From Hydrogenophaga sp. (GTDB lineage Bacteria > Pseudomonadota > Gammaproteobacteria > Burkholderiales > Burkholderiaceae_C), in assembly GCF_025699295.1 (NCBI RefSeq), contig NZ_JAILWB010000006.1:124001-188000 (forward strand): a stretch of 64,000 bases of DNA, in the 5' to 3' direction. Made by a program: the position numbers and the translations under genes. This document shows, piece after piece, positions 1-8,913 of this stretch (positions are counted from its first letter, which is position 1; each line of letters starts with the position of its first letter). The notes beneath the pieces were generated by a model. That model saw nothing but the letters and a program-made list of their open reading frames with translations. It was not told where the DNA came from and searched no databases.

Positions 1-2724
1 CTTCACGTCGAAAGGCTGCGCGAGTTCCCCCGGCGTGTCGTGCATGATGGGCGTGAGCACCACCTCCTTCTCCACCCCCAGGTGGCCCACGCAGACCTCA
101 CTGAAGGCCTGGGCGAATCCCTTGTAGATCTCCCAGTCGCTGCGGCTCTGCCACACCGGGTCCACCGCCGCCGACAGCGGGTGGATGAAGGGGTGCATGT
201 CGCTGGTGTTGAGGTCGTTCTTCTCGTACCAGCTCGCGGTGGGCAGCACGATGTCCGAGTACAGGCAGGTGGTGCTCATGCGGAAGTCGAGCGTGACCAG
301 CAGATCGAGCTTGCCCTGCGGCGCGTGCTCGTGCCAGACCACCTCTTCGGGAAACACCCCCGATCGGGCTGAGCTTGTCGAAGCCCCTTCTCGCGCATGC
401 CCTTCGACAGGCTCAGGGCGAACGGAGTCCGAGCCCAGGTCCTTGCCCTGCACGCCGTTCTCGGTGCCCAGCAGGTGCTTGCAGAAGTACTCGTGGCCCT
501 TGCCGCTGGAGCCCAGCAGGTTGCTGCGCCACACGAACATGTTGCGCGGCCAGTTCTGCGGCGCGTCGGGGTCCTCGCAGCTCATGGCCAGCGTGCCGTC
601 CTTGAGCGCGCGCACCACGTAGTCTTTCGTGTCCAGGCCGGCCGCAGTGGCGTCCTGCACCACCTGCAGCGGGTTGGTCTTGAGCTGCGGCGCGCTGGGC
701 AGCCAGCCCATGCGCTCGGCGCGCACGTTGAAGTCGATCATGCTGCCGCCGAACGCGGCCTTGTCGGCCAGCGGGCTCACGATCTCTTCCATGCCGAGCT
801 TTTCGTAGCGCCACTGGTCGGTATGGGCGTAGAAGAAGCTGGTGCTGTTCATCTGGCGCGGTGGGCGGATCCAGTCGAGCGCGAAGGCCAGCGCGGTCCA
901 GCCCGTTTGCGGGCGCAGTTTTTCCTGGCCCACGTAGTGCGCCCAGCCGCCACCGCTCTGGCCGATGCAGCCGCACATCATCAGCAGGTTGATCACACCA
1001 CGGTAGTTCATGTCGGCGTGGTACCAGTGATTCATGGCGGCACCGATGATCACCATGGACTTGCCGTGCGTCTTGTCGGCGTTGTCGGCGAACTGCTGCG
1101 CCACGGTGATGACCTGGTCGCGCGGCACGCCGGTGATGCTCTCCTGCCAGGCGGGCGTGTAGGCGGCGTTGTCGTCGAAGTCCTTCGCGCCACTGCCCAA
1201 CCCGCGGTCGATCCCGTACTGCGCGACCTGCAGGTCGAACACGGTGGCCACCAGGGCGTGGCGTTCCTCGCCGGCCTTGCCCAGGCGCAGGCGCACGGCC
1301 GGCACGCGGGCGTGGTTGATGGCGCCGTTCTGCGCATTGGCGGTGAAGTGCGGCGCGGCGTTGCCACCGAAGTACGGGAAGGCCACGTCCACCACCTGGT
1401 GGTCCTGCTCCCCGTCCTCGATTACCGAGAGCTTGAGCCTGACCTCGGTGTCGCTGCGGGCCTCCCTGGCCTCCAGGTTCCACTTGCCTTCGTCGGCGCG
1501 TCCGGCCTCGCCCCAGCGAAAGCCGATGGATCCGTTGGGCAGCACGGCCCGTCCGCCGGTGTCGAAGGCCACGGTCTTCCACTCGGGGTTGTTCTTCTGG
1601 CCGAGCTGGCCGTTGAAGTCGCTGGCGCGCAGGTAGCGGTCGGGCACCAGGGTCTTCGTGCCGTCGGCGAGCACATGCTCTTTCAGCATCACCAGCAACG
1701 GCAGGTCGGTGTAGCGGCGCGCGTAGTCGTCGAAGTAGCTGCTTCTGGGCTTTCCGCCATCGGGGAAATAGAAGTTCTTCAGCACCACATGGCCCATGGC
1801 CATGGCGAGCGCGGCGTCGGTGCCCTGCTTGGGGTGCAGCCAGAGGTCGGAGAGCTTGGCGACCTCGGAGTAGTCGGGCGTGACGGCCACTGTCTTGGCA
1901 CCCTTGTAGCGCACCTCGGTGAAGAAGTGCGCGTCGGGCGTGCGCGTCTGCGGCACGTTGGAGCCCCAGGCGATGATGTACGAGCTGTTGTACCAGTCGG
2001 CCGACTCGGGCACGTCGGTCTGCTCGCCCCAGATCTGCGGACTGGCCGGCGGCAGGTCGCAGTACCAGTCGTAGAAGCTCATGCATACGCCACCGATGAG
2101 CGAAAGGTAACGCGAGCCAGCGGCGTAGCTGACCATGCTCATGGCCGGGATCGGGCTGAAGCCGATGATGCGGTCGGGCCCGTGCTGTTTGATGGTGTAG
2201 ACGTTGGCCGCGGCGATCAGCTGGTTGACCTCGTCCCAGGTGCTGCGCACGAAGCCGCCCATGCCGCGCACCTGCTGGTAGTCGCGGCGCGCCTCGGGGT
2301 TCTCGACGATGGAGGCCCAGGCGTCGACCGGGGTCTTCGCCACGTTCAACGCGGCGCGCCAGCGCTCGAGCAGGCGGCCGCGCACCATGGGGTATTTCAC
2401 GCGGTTGGCGCTGTAGAGATACCAGCTGTAGGAGGCGCCACGCGCGCAACCGCGCGGCTCGTGGTTGGGCATGTCCCAGCGCGTGCGCGGGTAGTCGGTC
2501 TGCTGGGTTTCCCAGGTGACGATGCCGCCCTTGACGTAGATCTTCCACGAGCACGAGCCGGTGCAGTTCACGCCGTGGGTGCTGCGCACGATCTTGTCGT
2601 GCGCCCAGCGGTCGCGGTAGGCGTCTTCCCAGGTGCGGTCTTCGCCGGTGGTCTGGCCGTGGTTGCCCGAAAAGGTTTCCCTGGGCAGAGAGAAGTGGGT
2701 CAATCGGTCCAGAAAGTGGCTCAT
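1..2724 (-). CDS. narG: Respiratory nitrate reductase alpha subunit NarG (partial, C-terminus beyond left edge)
   Basis: This is the catalytic molybdenum subunit of membrane-bound nitrate reductase, which reduces nitrate to nitrite on the cytoplasmic side with quinol electrons delivered through NarI and NarH. It is open to the left edge, so 908 codons of a family near 1,240 residues are present. His50, Cys54 and Cys58 in HGVNCTGSCSW are the FS0 cluster ligands, and FYDWYCDLPPASPQ carries the Asp that ligates molybdenum. The ATG at 2724 has GGAG five bases upstream. A REP-like palindrome is inserted in frame around codons 767-787, between KDLG and PEEVVWH, where Escherichia coli NarG has only a short linker. 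narK2 lies 160 bases upstream; narHJI are expected beyond the edge. Identity is certain. Confidence 0.97.
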   Translation of the reverse strand, partial: MSHFLDRLTHFSLPRETFSGNHGQTTGEDRTWEDAYRDRWAHDKIVRSTHGVNCTGSCSWKIYVKGGIVTWETQQTDYPRTRWDMPNHEPRGCARGASYSWYLYSANRVKYPMVRGRLLERWRAALNVAKTPVDAWASIVENPEARRDYQQVRGMGGFVRSTWDEVNQLIAAANVYTIKQHGPDRIIGFSPIPAMSMVSYAAGSRYLSLIGGVCMSFYDWYCDLPPASPQIWGEQTDVPESADWYNSSYIIAWGSNVPQTRTPDAHFFTEVRYKGAKTVAVTPDYSEVAKLSDLWLHPKQGTDAALAMAMGHVVLKNFYFPDGGKPRSSYFDDYARRYTDLPLLVMLKEHVLADGTKTLVPDRYLRASDFNGQLGQKNNPEWKTVAFDTGGRAVLPNGSIGFRWGEAGRADEGKWNLEAREARSDTEVRLKLSVIEDGEQDHQVVDVAFPYFGGNAAPHFTANAQNGAINHARVPAVRLRLGKAGEERHALVATVFDLQVAQYGIDRGLGSGAKDFDDNAAYTPAWQESITGVPRDQVITVAQQFADNADKTHGKSMVIIGAAMNHWYHADMNYRGVINLLMMCGCIGQSGGGWAHYVGQEKLRPQTGWTALAFALDWIRPPRQMNSTSFFYAHTDQWRYEKLGMEEIVSPLADKAAFGGSMIDFNVRAERMGWLPSAPQLKTNPLQVVQDATAAGLDTKDYVVRALKDGTLAMSCEDPDAPQNWPRNMFVWRSNLLGSSGKGHEYFCKHLLGTENGVQGKDLGSDSVRPEPVEGHAREGASTSSARSGVFPEEVVWHEHAPQGKLDLLVTLDFRMSTTCLYSDIVLPTASWYEKNDLNTSDMHPFIHPLSAAVDPVWQSRSDWEIYKGFAQAFSEVCVGHLGVEKEVVLTPIMHDTPGELAQPFDVK
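363..425. repeat. REP-like palindromic element inserted inside narG
   Basis: The imperfect inverted repeat has arms at 367-383 and 402-418, matching at 14 of 17 positions, with the core CTTCGACAGGCTCAGGGC followed by GAACGG. It resembles a widespread family of intergenic REP-like palindromes in high-GC proteobacteria. Here it lies in the coding sequence and is read in narG frame as a peptide containing VRPEPVEG. The narG frame stays open on both sides, so the insertion adds roughly 20 residues without breaking the gene. Assignment to the REP family is from memory of the motif. Confidence 0.8.
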
Positions 2725-2884
2725 GGGTGGCTCCGGTTGGGGGGTGTTGTTGGGGTCATGGTTGTTTGTTGTTGGGCTGCCTTGGCATGCCTGCTTTTGT
2801 GGGGGCCGATGGCAGCGGGGGACACGGACGAAGCGGAGCGCCACGCCGTCCTGAGTCCCGAAGCAACCGTGGAGCGAAATGTCT

Positions 2885-4513
2885 TCATGGGTTCCTGATC
2901 TCAGCGCCGGCACGGAGGTAGAACCACCAGTTCAGCACCAGGCAGACGGCATAGAAAATCGCGAAGCCGTACATGGCGTATTGCGGTGTGCCGGCCTTGA
3001 TCTGCGCGCCGATGACCACCGGCGCGACGAAGGCACCGTAGGCGGCGACGGCCGAGGTCCAGCCCAGCACCGGGCCGGCCTGCTGGCTGTCGAAGATGAC
3101 GCCGATGGTGCGGAAGGTGGAGCCGTTGCCGATGCCGCTGGCCACGAACAGCACGATGAACAGGCCCAGGAAAGCGGGAAAGTACTGCTCGGGCGTGGCC
3201 GAGCCGTAGGCCTGCATCATCACGTAGCCCACCGCGCCCGAGGCCAGCACCATCACCGCCGAGATGACCTGGGTGACGATGGAACCACCGACCTTGTCGG
3301 ATATCCAGCCCCCCAGCGGCCGCACCGCCGCGCCGACGAAAGGCCCGATCCAGGCGTAGGTGAGGGCCGAGGGTGCGTTGGGGTTTTTCAGCGTGTGCTG
3401 CATCACACCGGCCGCGTCGGCCACGTGCTGGAAGCCGAAGATCACCGTGATGGCCAGCGGCAGCACCATGGAGAAGCCGATGAACGAACCGAAGGTGACG
3501 ATGTAGAGCGCGGTGAGCGACCAGGTGTGCCTGTTGCGGAAAATCGCGAACTGCCGGGCAACGCCCTCCTTCATCGGGCCGAAGGCGGCCAGGCGCATCA
3601 CGGCCAGCGCCAGCGCGATGTCCAGCGGGATCGCGATCCACATGTTGAGGATGCCCAGGCCGGTAGGCGCCGGCAAATAGAGGTAAAGGATGAAGATCGC
3701 GGGCACGAAGGCCAGCGTGTAGAGGTAGGTGACCTTGGCAAACGCCGCCATGGGGTGACCGGCGTCGGGCGAGACGGTCTTGAGGTTGTTCATGCCGAAC
3801 CAGCACAGCGCGCCCAGGGGAATCAGCGAGAGCACCCAGGCGAAGCCGGCGTTCTGGATGTACGTGGGTGTGCCGGCGGCGATCTTGCCGAAGATCCAGC
3901 CGCTGTCCTTCACCAGCGTCATGGGCTCGCCGCCGAAAGCGCCGAAGATGCCCACCGTCATCACGAGCGGGATCACGATCTGCATCGTGGTCACACCGAA
4001 GTTGCCCAGGCCGGCGTTGAGGCCCAGCGCCGTGCCCTGCAGCCGCTTCGGGAAGAAGGTGCTGATGTTGGACATGGACGAGGCGAAGTTGCCACCGCCC
4101 ACGCCCGACCAGAGCGCGAGCAGCTGGAACACCCACAGCGGCCACTCGGGGTGCTGCAGCGCGACGCCGGTGCCGATGGCCGGCGCCAGCAGCATGGTGG
4201 TGGTCAGGAAGATGGTGTTGCGGCCACCGGCCAGGCGCACCAGGAAGGACGCCGGGATGCGCATGGTCGCGCCCGATATGCCTGCGATCGCGGTCAACGT
4301 GAAAAGCTCGGCCGGTGCGAACGGGAAGCCCAGGTTGAGCATCTGCACCGTGATGATGCCCCACATGCCCCAGACCGCGAAGCCGCAGAGCAGCGCGGGT
4401 ACCGAGATCCAGAGGTTGCGGTAGGCGATCTTCTTGCCAGTGCTTTCCCAGAACTTCTGGTCTTCGGGGCGCCAGTCCACGATGTCGGCGCCACTGCGGT
4501 TGGGGGTGATCAT
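2885..4513 (-). CDS. narK2: Nitrate/nitrite transporter, NarK2-type MFS protein
   Basis: This 542-residue major facilitator protein probably exchanges nitrate for nitrite across the inner membrane to feed NarG. It starts with a cytoplasmic segment (VDWRPEDQKFWESTGKKIAYRNLW) typical of the NarK2 half of fused NarK1-NarK2 proteins, followed by about twelve hydrophobic segments and glycine-rich nitrate-signature stretches (GNFASSMSN, GNGSTFRTIG). The ATG at 4513 has no strong ribosome-binding site, so translation may be coupled to narK1, which ends 27 bases upstream. The order narK1-narK2-narG matches denitrifying beta-proteobacteria. The 160 bases between narK2 and narG contain no gene that I can support. 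Confidence 0.93.
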   Translation of the reverse strand: MITPNRSGADIVDWRPEDQKFWESTGKKIAYRNLWISVPALLCGFAVWGMWGIITVQMLNLGFPFAPAELFTLTAIAGISGATMRIPASFLVRLAGGRNTIFLTTTMLLAPAIGTGVALQHPEWPLWVFQLLALWSGVGGGNFASSMSNISTFFPKRLQGTALGLNAGLGNFGVTTMQIVIPLVMTVGIFGAFGGEPMTLVKDSGWIFGKIAAGTPTYIQNAGFAWVLSLIPLGALCWFGMNNLKTVSPDAGHPMAAFAKVTYLYTLAFVPAIFILYLYLPAPTGLGILNMWIAIPLDIALALAVMRLAAFGPMKEGVARQFAIFRNRHTWSLTALYIVTFGSFIGFSMVLPLAITVIFGFQHVADAAGVMQHTLKNPNAPSALTYAWIGPFVGAAVRPLGGWISDKVGGSIVTQVISAVMVLASGAVGYVMMQAYGSATPEQYFPAFLGLFIVLFVASGIGNGSTFRTIGVIFDSQQAGPVLGWTSAVAAYGAFVAPVVIGAQIKAGTPQYAMYGFAIFYAVCLVLNWWFYLRAGAEIRNP

Positions 4514-4540
4514 GGATCGGGCTTTCAGGAAGAAGAGGGT

Positions 4541-5809
4541 TCAGTTCTGCAGCGAGAACGGTTTGGCGTTGGCGCCCATGACCTCGGTCTGGCGCACCTC
4601 GGTCCAGTACATCCAGATGAGCGAGACCCAGACCACGCCGTACATCAGCATGAAGGCGCTGGAGCGGATGCCGGTGAGGTCCATCAACACGCCGAACAGG
4701 ATGGGCAGCACGAAACCGCCCAGGCCACCGGCCAGGCCGACGATGCCGCTGATGGCACCGATGTTCTTCGGGTAGTCGTCGCTGATGTACTTGAAGACGC
4801 TGGCCTTGCCGAACGCCCATGCAATGCCGAGGACGAACATCAGCGCGGTGAAGACGTAGACGTTGAGGCCGATGTGGAAGGTGCGCGGGCCGTTGACGGT
4901 GAGCACGGTGAAGTCGGTCTGCGGGTACGACAGCAGGAACAGGCAGATCCAGCTCACCCACATCACCCACCAGGTGACCTTGTGCGCGCCGAACTTGTCC
5001 GACATCACGCCGCCCACCGCGCGCAGCACGCCACCGGGCAGCGAGAAGCAGGCCGCCAGCAGCGCGGCCACGCGGATGTCCAGCCCGAACTCGCCCACGT
5101 AGTACTGCACCATCCACAGCGAGAGCGCCACATAGCCCCCGAAGACGATGCTGTAATACTGGCAGTACTTGAGCACCTTGGGGTCCTTGAGCGCCTTGAG
5201 CTGGTCCACGAAGGACACATTGCTCGGCACCCGATGCGAGGGATCGCTGTGGCTGAACAGCCAGAACAGCACCACCGTGCCCAGCATGATGGCCGCGTAC
5301 ACCCGCGGCACCATGGTCCAGCCGAAGGCCACCAGCAGCACCGGCGCGACGAACTTGTTGACCGCCGCGCCCGAGTTGCCCGCGCCGTACACGCCCATGG
5401 CCATGCCCTGGCGGTGCCGGGGGAACCAGCGCGCCACATAGGGCGTGCCGACCGAGAACGATCCGCCGGCCAGGCCCACGAACAGGCCGATGGTGAGGAA
5501 GTGCCAATAGGCGGTGGCGTAGCTCATGAGCCAGATCGCCGGCACGGTGATGGCCATGAGGATGGCCATCACGATTCGGCCACCGTAGCGATCGGTCCAG
5601 ATGCCCAGCGGCACGCGCACCAGGGAGCCGGTGAGCACCGGCGTGGCCATCAGCAGGCCGAACTGGGTGGAATTGAGGTCCAGCGCCTTCTTGATCGGGA
5701 TGCCGATGACGCCGAACATCATCCAGACCATGAAACACACGGTGAAGGCCAGCGTGCTGACGATCAGCACCGACCACGCCTTCTTGTCTTGGTTCAGTTC
5801 AGGGGCCAT
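4541..5809 (-). CDS. narK1: Nitrate/proton symporter, NarK1-type MFS protein
   Basis: This 422-residue, twelve-segment MFS transporter resembles the NarK1 half of bacterial nitrate porters (nitrate/proton symport, used to start respiration before nitrite builds up). Visible family features are the MMFGVIGIPIKKALDL start of helix 1, the loop motif DRYGGR, and a first nitrate-signature stretch around GLAGGSFSVG. A longer reading to 5872 is possible, but the ATG at 5809 has GGAG eight bases upstream and gives the usual N-terminus MAPELNQDKK. It is the first gene of the narK1-narK2-narG unit and lies 150 bases downstream of an FNR-type site. Confidence 0.93.
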   Translation of the reverse strand: MAPELNQDKKAWSVLIVSTLAFTVCFMVWMMFGVIGIPIKKALDLNSTQFGLLMATPVLTGSLVRVPLGIWTDRYGGRIVMAILMAITVPAIWLMSYATAYWHFLTIGLFVGLAGGSFSVGTPYVARWFPRHRQGMAMGVYGAGNSGAAVNKFVAPVLLVAFGWTMVPRVYAAIMLGTVVLFWLFSHSDPSHRVPSNVSFVDQLKALKDPKVLKYCQYYSIVFGGYVALSLWMVQYYVGEFGLDIRVAALLAACFSLPGGVLRAVGGVMSDKFGAHKVTWWVMWVSWICLFLLSYPQTDFTVLTVNGPRTFHIGLNVYVFTALMFVLGIAWAFGKASVFKYISDDYPKNIGAISGIVGLAGGLGGFVLPILFGVLMDLTGIRSSAFMLMYGVVWVSLIWMYWTEVRQTEVMGANAKPFSLQN

Positions 5810-5961
5810 GTTGTGTTCTCCACGCGGGACATGGCATGACTGTCGGCGCTGCGGGCGCGGCTGCCTATCCACCGGCTGGCTGGCCGGTCGCGGCGGAAGA
5901 ACGATGGCGCAAGGACGCGGCGCGTCCGGAAGAACTACGGCCGCCGGTTTGTGGCCGTCAC

Positions 5962-5975
5962 TTGATCTGGATCAA
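5962..5975 (-). promoter_or_regulatory. FNR/ANR-type binding site for the narK1-narK2-narG operon
   Basis: TTGATCTGGATCAA is a perfect match to the FNR/ANR/DNR consensus TTGAT-N4-ATCAA. If it is centred at -41.5, transcription would start near 5927, with a weak -10-like GTAGTT upstream, leaving a leader of about 120 bases before narK1. The site overlaps the TGA stop codon (5972-5974) of the preceding cupin gene. It indicates oxygen-limited, and possibly nitric-oxide-responsive, induction of nitrate respiration. Confidence 0.85.
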
Positions 5976-6301
5976 GGCGCCAGAACGATCGTGACCAGCA
6001 CGCTGGCGTCTTCCACAGCGCGCAGGCCATGCGGCACGCCGCCGCGCAGGAAGAGCAGTTGCCCGGCCTGCAACCGTCGCACGCCCTCGGGCGTCTCGAA
6101 GTCGATCACGCCTTCGAGGCATTGCACCGTGATCTCGCCCGGGACCTGGTGCATCGGCATGGCCTTGCCCAGCGGCAATCGGAGGCGAATGACTTCCAGC
6201 TGCTCCGACTTGAACAGGGCAACGGACTGCATGCTGAGCGCGTCACCGCCCTGGTTCGCGAGGGTGGCGATTTCGCCCGATTCGAGGTGGTGCAGGGCCA
6301 T
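5972..6301 (-). CDS. Small cupin-domain protein
   Basis: This 109-residue single-domain cupin has a conserved barrel core: MPMHQVPGEITVQCLEG (metal-site motif 1 with His and Glu) and HGLRAVEDASVLV (motif 2 His). Small cupins of this type bind a metal or small ligand; no reaction can be assigned. It starts six bases after the narL stop and is therefore the fourth gene of nsrR-narX-narL-cupin. Its stop codon lies inside the FNR box that drives narK1. A role in nitrate or NO signalling is only inferred from position. Confidence 0.8.
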   Translation of the reverse strand: MALHHLESGEIATLANQGGDALSMQSVALFKSEQLEVIRLRLPLGKAMPMHQVPGEITVQCLEGVIDFETPEGVRRLQAGQLLFLRGGVPHGLRAVEDASVLVTIVLAP

Positions 6302-6307
6302 GGCGTT

Positions 6308-7006
6308 TCAGGTGGGCAATGGGGCGTGGCGGGCGGCGAACACCGCCGCCTGCACGCGCGAGGTGATGTGGAGCTTGCGCAGGATGTGCTGCACGTGGAT
6401 CTTGACCGTGGTCTCCGCGATGTCGAGCTTGCGCGCGATGTGCTTGTTGCTGTCGCCGCGCGCGATGAGATCGAGGATCTCGCGCTCGCGCGCGGAGAGC
6501 AGGGCGAGTTCGGCCTCGGCTGCACTCCGAGCCGCGACGGGAACCTCCTCCTGCGCCGGTCGATCGGGTGGCTGTGCGCGCAAGGCCGCCACAAGCTTGG
6601 TGGTCATCTCGGGACTCACCACCGATTCGCCCGCCAGCACCTTCATGATGGCTTCGCACAGCTGGTCCGACTCCACGGTCTTGAGCAGGTAGCCGTCAGC
6701 GCCAGCCTTGAGCGCGGCCACCAGGTCGGCCTCGTTCTCGCTCACGGTGAGCATGAGGATGCGCGTGCCCGGCGCGGCCTCCCGCAGCGCGGGGATGGCG
6801 TCCACCCCGAGCACGCCCGGCAGATGGTTGTCCAGCAGGATCACGTCCGGGCGTTGCCGCGCCACGCAGCGCAGCGCCTCGCCCACGTCGCCGGCCTCGC
6901 CGCTCACCTGCAGGCGTTCGTCCTGCGACAACAGCGCCGTCAGGCCGCGCCGGAACAGGGAGTGGTCGTCGACCACGAGCAACTGGGTGGGTGGGGTGGT
7001 GGTCAT
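6308..7006 (-). CDS. narL: Nitrate/nitrite response regulator NarL
   Basis: This 232-residue response regulator comprises a receiver domain (acidic pair Asp13-Asp14, phospho-acceptor Asp59 in VILLDNHLPG, Lys109) and a C-terminal LuxR-type helix-turn-helix (about 168-222, LSAREREILDLIARGDSNKH). It is phosphorylated by the NarX kinase encoded just upstream and would control nar and denitrification genes. Its ATG overlaps the narX stop codon (ATGA, 7003-7006), so the pair is translationally coupled. The start was chosen over a longer open frame that runs antisense-like through narX because MTTTPPTQLLVVDDH is the normal NarL beginning. Confidence 0.95.
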   Translation of the reverse strand: MTTTPPTQLLVVDDHSLFRRGLTALLSQDERLQVSGEAGDVGEALRCVARQRPDVILLDNHLPGVLGVDAIPALREAAPGTRILMLTVSENEADLVAALKAGADGYLLKTVESDQLCEAIMKVLAGESVVSPEMTTKLVAALRAQPPDRPAQEEVPVAARSAAEAELALLSAREREILDLIARGDSNKHIARKLDIAETTVKIHVQHILRKLHITSRVQAAVFAARHAPLPT

Positions 7007-8904
7007 GCGGTCGCGGCAAGGACGGGTGGCGCGGGTGCGGCCACGGGGTGGGGGGGCAATGTGAGCGTGACGGTGGTGCCCCGGCCGGGCTCGGAGCTCA
7101 CCTCCACGCTTGCGCCGATCAGCGTGGCGCGCTCGCGCATGATTTTCAGGCCCACGTGGGACTGGTCCGGCAGGTCCCCTGCATCGAAGCCCGCGCCGTC
7201 GTCGCGCACACGAAAGCACCACTGCGGCCCCTTGATCACGTCGAGCTGGATCTGGCTCGCTCCAGCGTGCTTGCGCACGTTGGAGAGCGATTCCTGCAGC
7301 ACGTGCAGCACCTGCACCTGCACGTCGGCCGGCAGCGGCAGGCCGTGGCCTTCGACGTGCAGGCGCGAGGCCAGGCCGGTCTGGTGCTGGAACTTCTGCA
7401 GGGTCTCCTGCAGCGCGCGTTCGATGTCGTCGGTATTGGTGCGGGTGCGGAAATGCACCAGCAGTTCGCGCACGTCGTTGATGCTCTCGCGCAGCCCCTC
7501 GTCGAGCTCGTCGAGCGTGAGCCGGACCTGCGCCGCCTGCTCCTTCTGCACGGCGGTGCGCAGCAGTTGCACCTGGATCTTGAGGAAGGCCAGCGACTGC
7601 GCGATGGAGTCGTGCAGCTCGCGCGCGATCAGGGCCCGCTCCTCGCCCACCGCGGCCTCGCGCTCCAGCGCCGCCGCGCGCAGGCTCTCCAGTGCGTTGG
7701 CCAGGTGGCTGGCGAGGGCATCGAGCAGCTCGATCTCGCCCACGCCCAGGCTGGTGGGCGAACGGTAGAACAGGTCGATCTCGCCGATGAGCCGGTGCTG
7801 CAGGCGCACGGGGACGCTCACCAGCGTCTCGTAGCCCGCGCGCGCGCAATGCCGCACGCCGGCTGCCTCGTGGCTGTGGATGGGGATGACGCGCGTGCGG
7901 GCATCGGGTTGCAGGTTGCCGCAGGCGCAGGCACCCGCCAGCAGGCTGCGCTCTTCCTCCACCATGTCCTGCGGGAAACAGTCGGAGGCCAGCATGAGGT
8001 AGCGCTGGTTGGCCTCGTCGCTCCAGCGGATCGCCACCGCGTCGGCCTTGACCACCGCGCGCACGCGTTGCGCGAAGCCGCGCGAAAGCTCCTCGATGCT
8101 GCCGGCGTCGACCAGGAAGGCGCTGACTTCGTAGAGCGTCTCCAGCCGCGCGCGCTGCGCCTCGATGTGGCGCGTCTTGGTCTCGACCTGGGACTCCAGC
8201 CCGGCGTACATGGACTGCAGGGTGGACGCCATGCGGTTGAAGCCCGCGGCCACCTGGCCGAATTCGTCGTGCGTCTCGACTTCCACGCGCGCCTTGAAGT
8301 CGCCCGACTCCAGCCGTCGCAGGCTCTGGCGCAGCGTGGCCAGGGGGTTGATGACGTACATGTAGCCGGTGTAGAGCATCACCACCGCGCCACCGATGGC
8401 CAGGGCCATCATGAGGAACTGGAACAGGTTGAGGATGGCGGTGAAGGCCGAGAGCTGCTTCTCGATCGCCAGCACAAGGCGGTCGATGGCGTTCACGAAA
8501 CGGTCGGCCGCGCCCAGGGCCTCCTGCGACGGTGGCGCGCCTTCCTGCAACCAGATCACGCGCTGGCTCTGCCAGAGCGCCTCCACGTTGGCGAACTCGC
8601 GGCTGACCGCCTCGTCCCGGGGCACGAACAACGGGCGGCTGGCGTCGCCGCTGCGCAGCAGGCCCAGGCTCTGGTCGAACTGCCCCACCAGCGCCGCCAC
8701 CTCGGCCATCGGGCGCTGCGCCTGCACGGCGCTGGTGAGGCGCCAGGTCTGCATGCGCATGCGCCCGGCCTCGTTGACGGCCGCCGCGCCGCCTTCGAGC
8801 TGCCAGGTGACCCACAGCGTCAGGCCGATGGAGGCCAGGGCCACGATGAGCAGGCCCGCGCCGATGCGCACGAGCTTGGTCGAGAGCGAGGCGGTGGACT
8901 GCAT
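7003..8904 (-). CDS. narX: Nitrate/nitrite sensor histidine kinase NarX
   Basis: This 633-residue HPK7-type sensor kinase has a first membrane segment at about 14-34 and then the nitrate-binding P-box NEAGRMRMQTWRLT (44-57), diagnostic of NarX/NarQ. A second membrane segment lies near 155-185, followed by a HAMP region, a cysteine-containing GAF-like central module (CACGNL), the phospho-acceptor His in ARELHDSIAQSL, and an HATPase domain (NVRKHA, DDGAGF). It detects periplasmic nitrate and nitrite and phosphorylates NarL. The gene begins nine bases after the nsrR stop codon, which suggests one transcript. Confidence 0.96.
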   Translation of the reverse strand: MQSTASLSTKLVRIGAGLLIVALASIGLTLWVTWQLEGGAAAVNEAGRMRMQTWRLTSAVQAQRPMAEVAALVGQFDQSLGLLRSGDASRPLFVPRDEAVSREFANVEALWQSQRVIWLQEGAPPSQEALGAADRFVNAIDRLVLAIEKQLSAFTAILNLFQFLMMALAIGGAVVMLYTGYMYVINPLATLRQSLRRLESGDFKARVEVETHDEFGQVAAGFNRMASTLQSMYAGLESQVETKTRHIEAQRARLETLYEVSAFLVDAGSIEELSRGFAQRVRAVVKADAVAIRWSDEANQRYLMLASDCFPQDMVEEERSLLAGACACGNLQPDARTRVIPIHSHEAAGVRHCARAGYETLVSVPVRLQHRLIGEIDLFYRSPTSLGVGEIELLDALASHLANALESLRAAALEREAAVGEERALIARELHDSIAQSLAFLKIQVQLLRTAVQKEQAAQVRLTLDELDEGLRESINDVRELLVHFRTRTNTDDIERALQETLQKFQHQTGLASRLHVEGHGLPLPADVQVQVLHVLQESLSNVRKHAGASQIQLDVIKGPQWCFRVRDDGAGFDAGDLPDQSHVGLKIMRERATLIGASVEVSSEPGRGTTVTLTLPPHPVAAPAPPVLAATA

Positions 8905-8913
8905 GGCGCGAGG

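Noticed and set aside
363..425. Possible frameshift or pseudogene of narG at the palindrome
   Set aside because: The frame reads through without stop and conserved NarG residues continue on both sides, so the gene is intact within the window.
2725..2884. Extra small gene between narK2 and narG
   Set aside because: Plus-strand frames here (for example 2727-2921) have no initiation signals. The G/T-rich sequence looks like spacer, possibly a fragment of an intergenic repeat.
397..2898. 833-codon plus-strand frame opposite narG, and a 713-codon minus-strand frame at 413-2554
   Set aside because: They are shadow frames of narG caused by high GC at third positions; they encode Arg/Ala/His-rich sequence with no family resemblance, whereas the narG frame is conserved to the edge.
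2879..5839. Long plus-strand frame (986 codons) and minus-strand frame (958 codons) over narK1-narK2
   Set aside because: The same shadow effect. Real MFS proteins in the other minus-strand frame explain the region.
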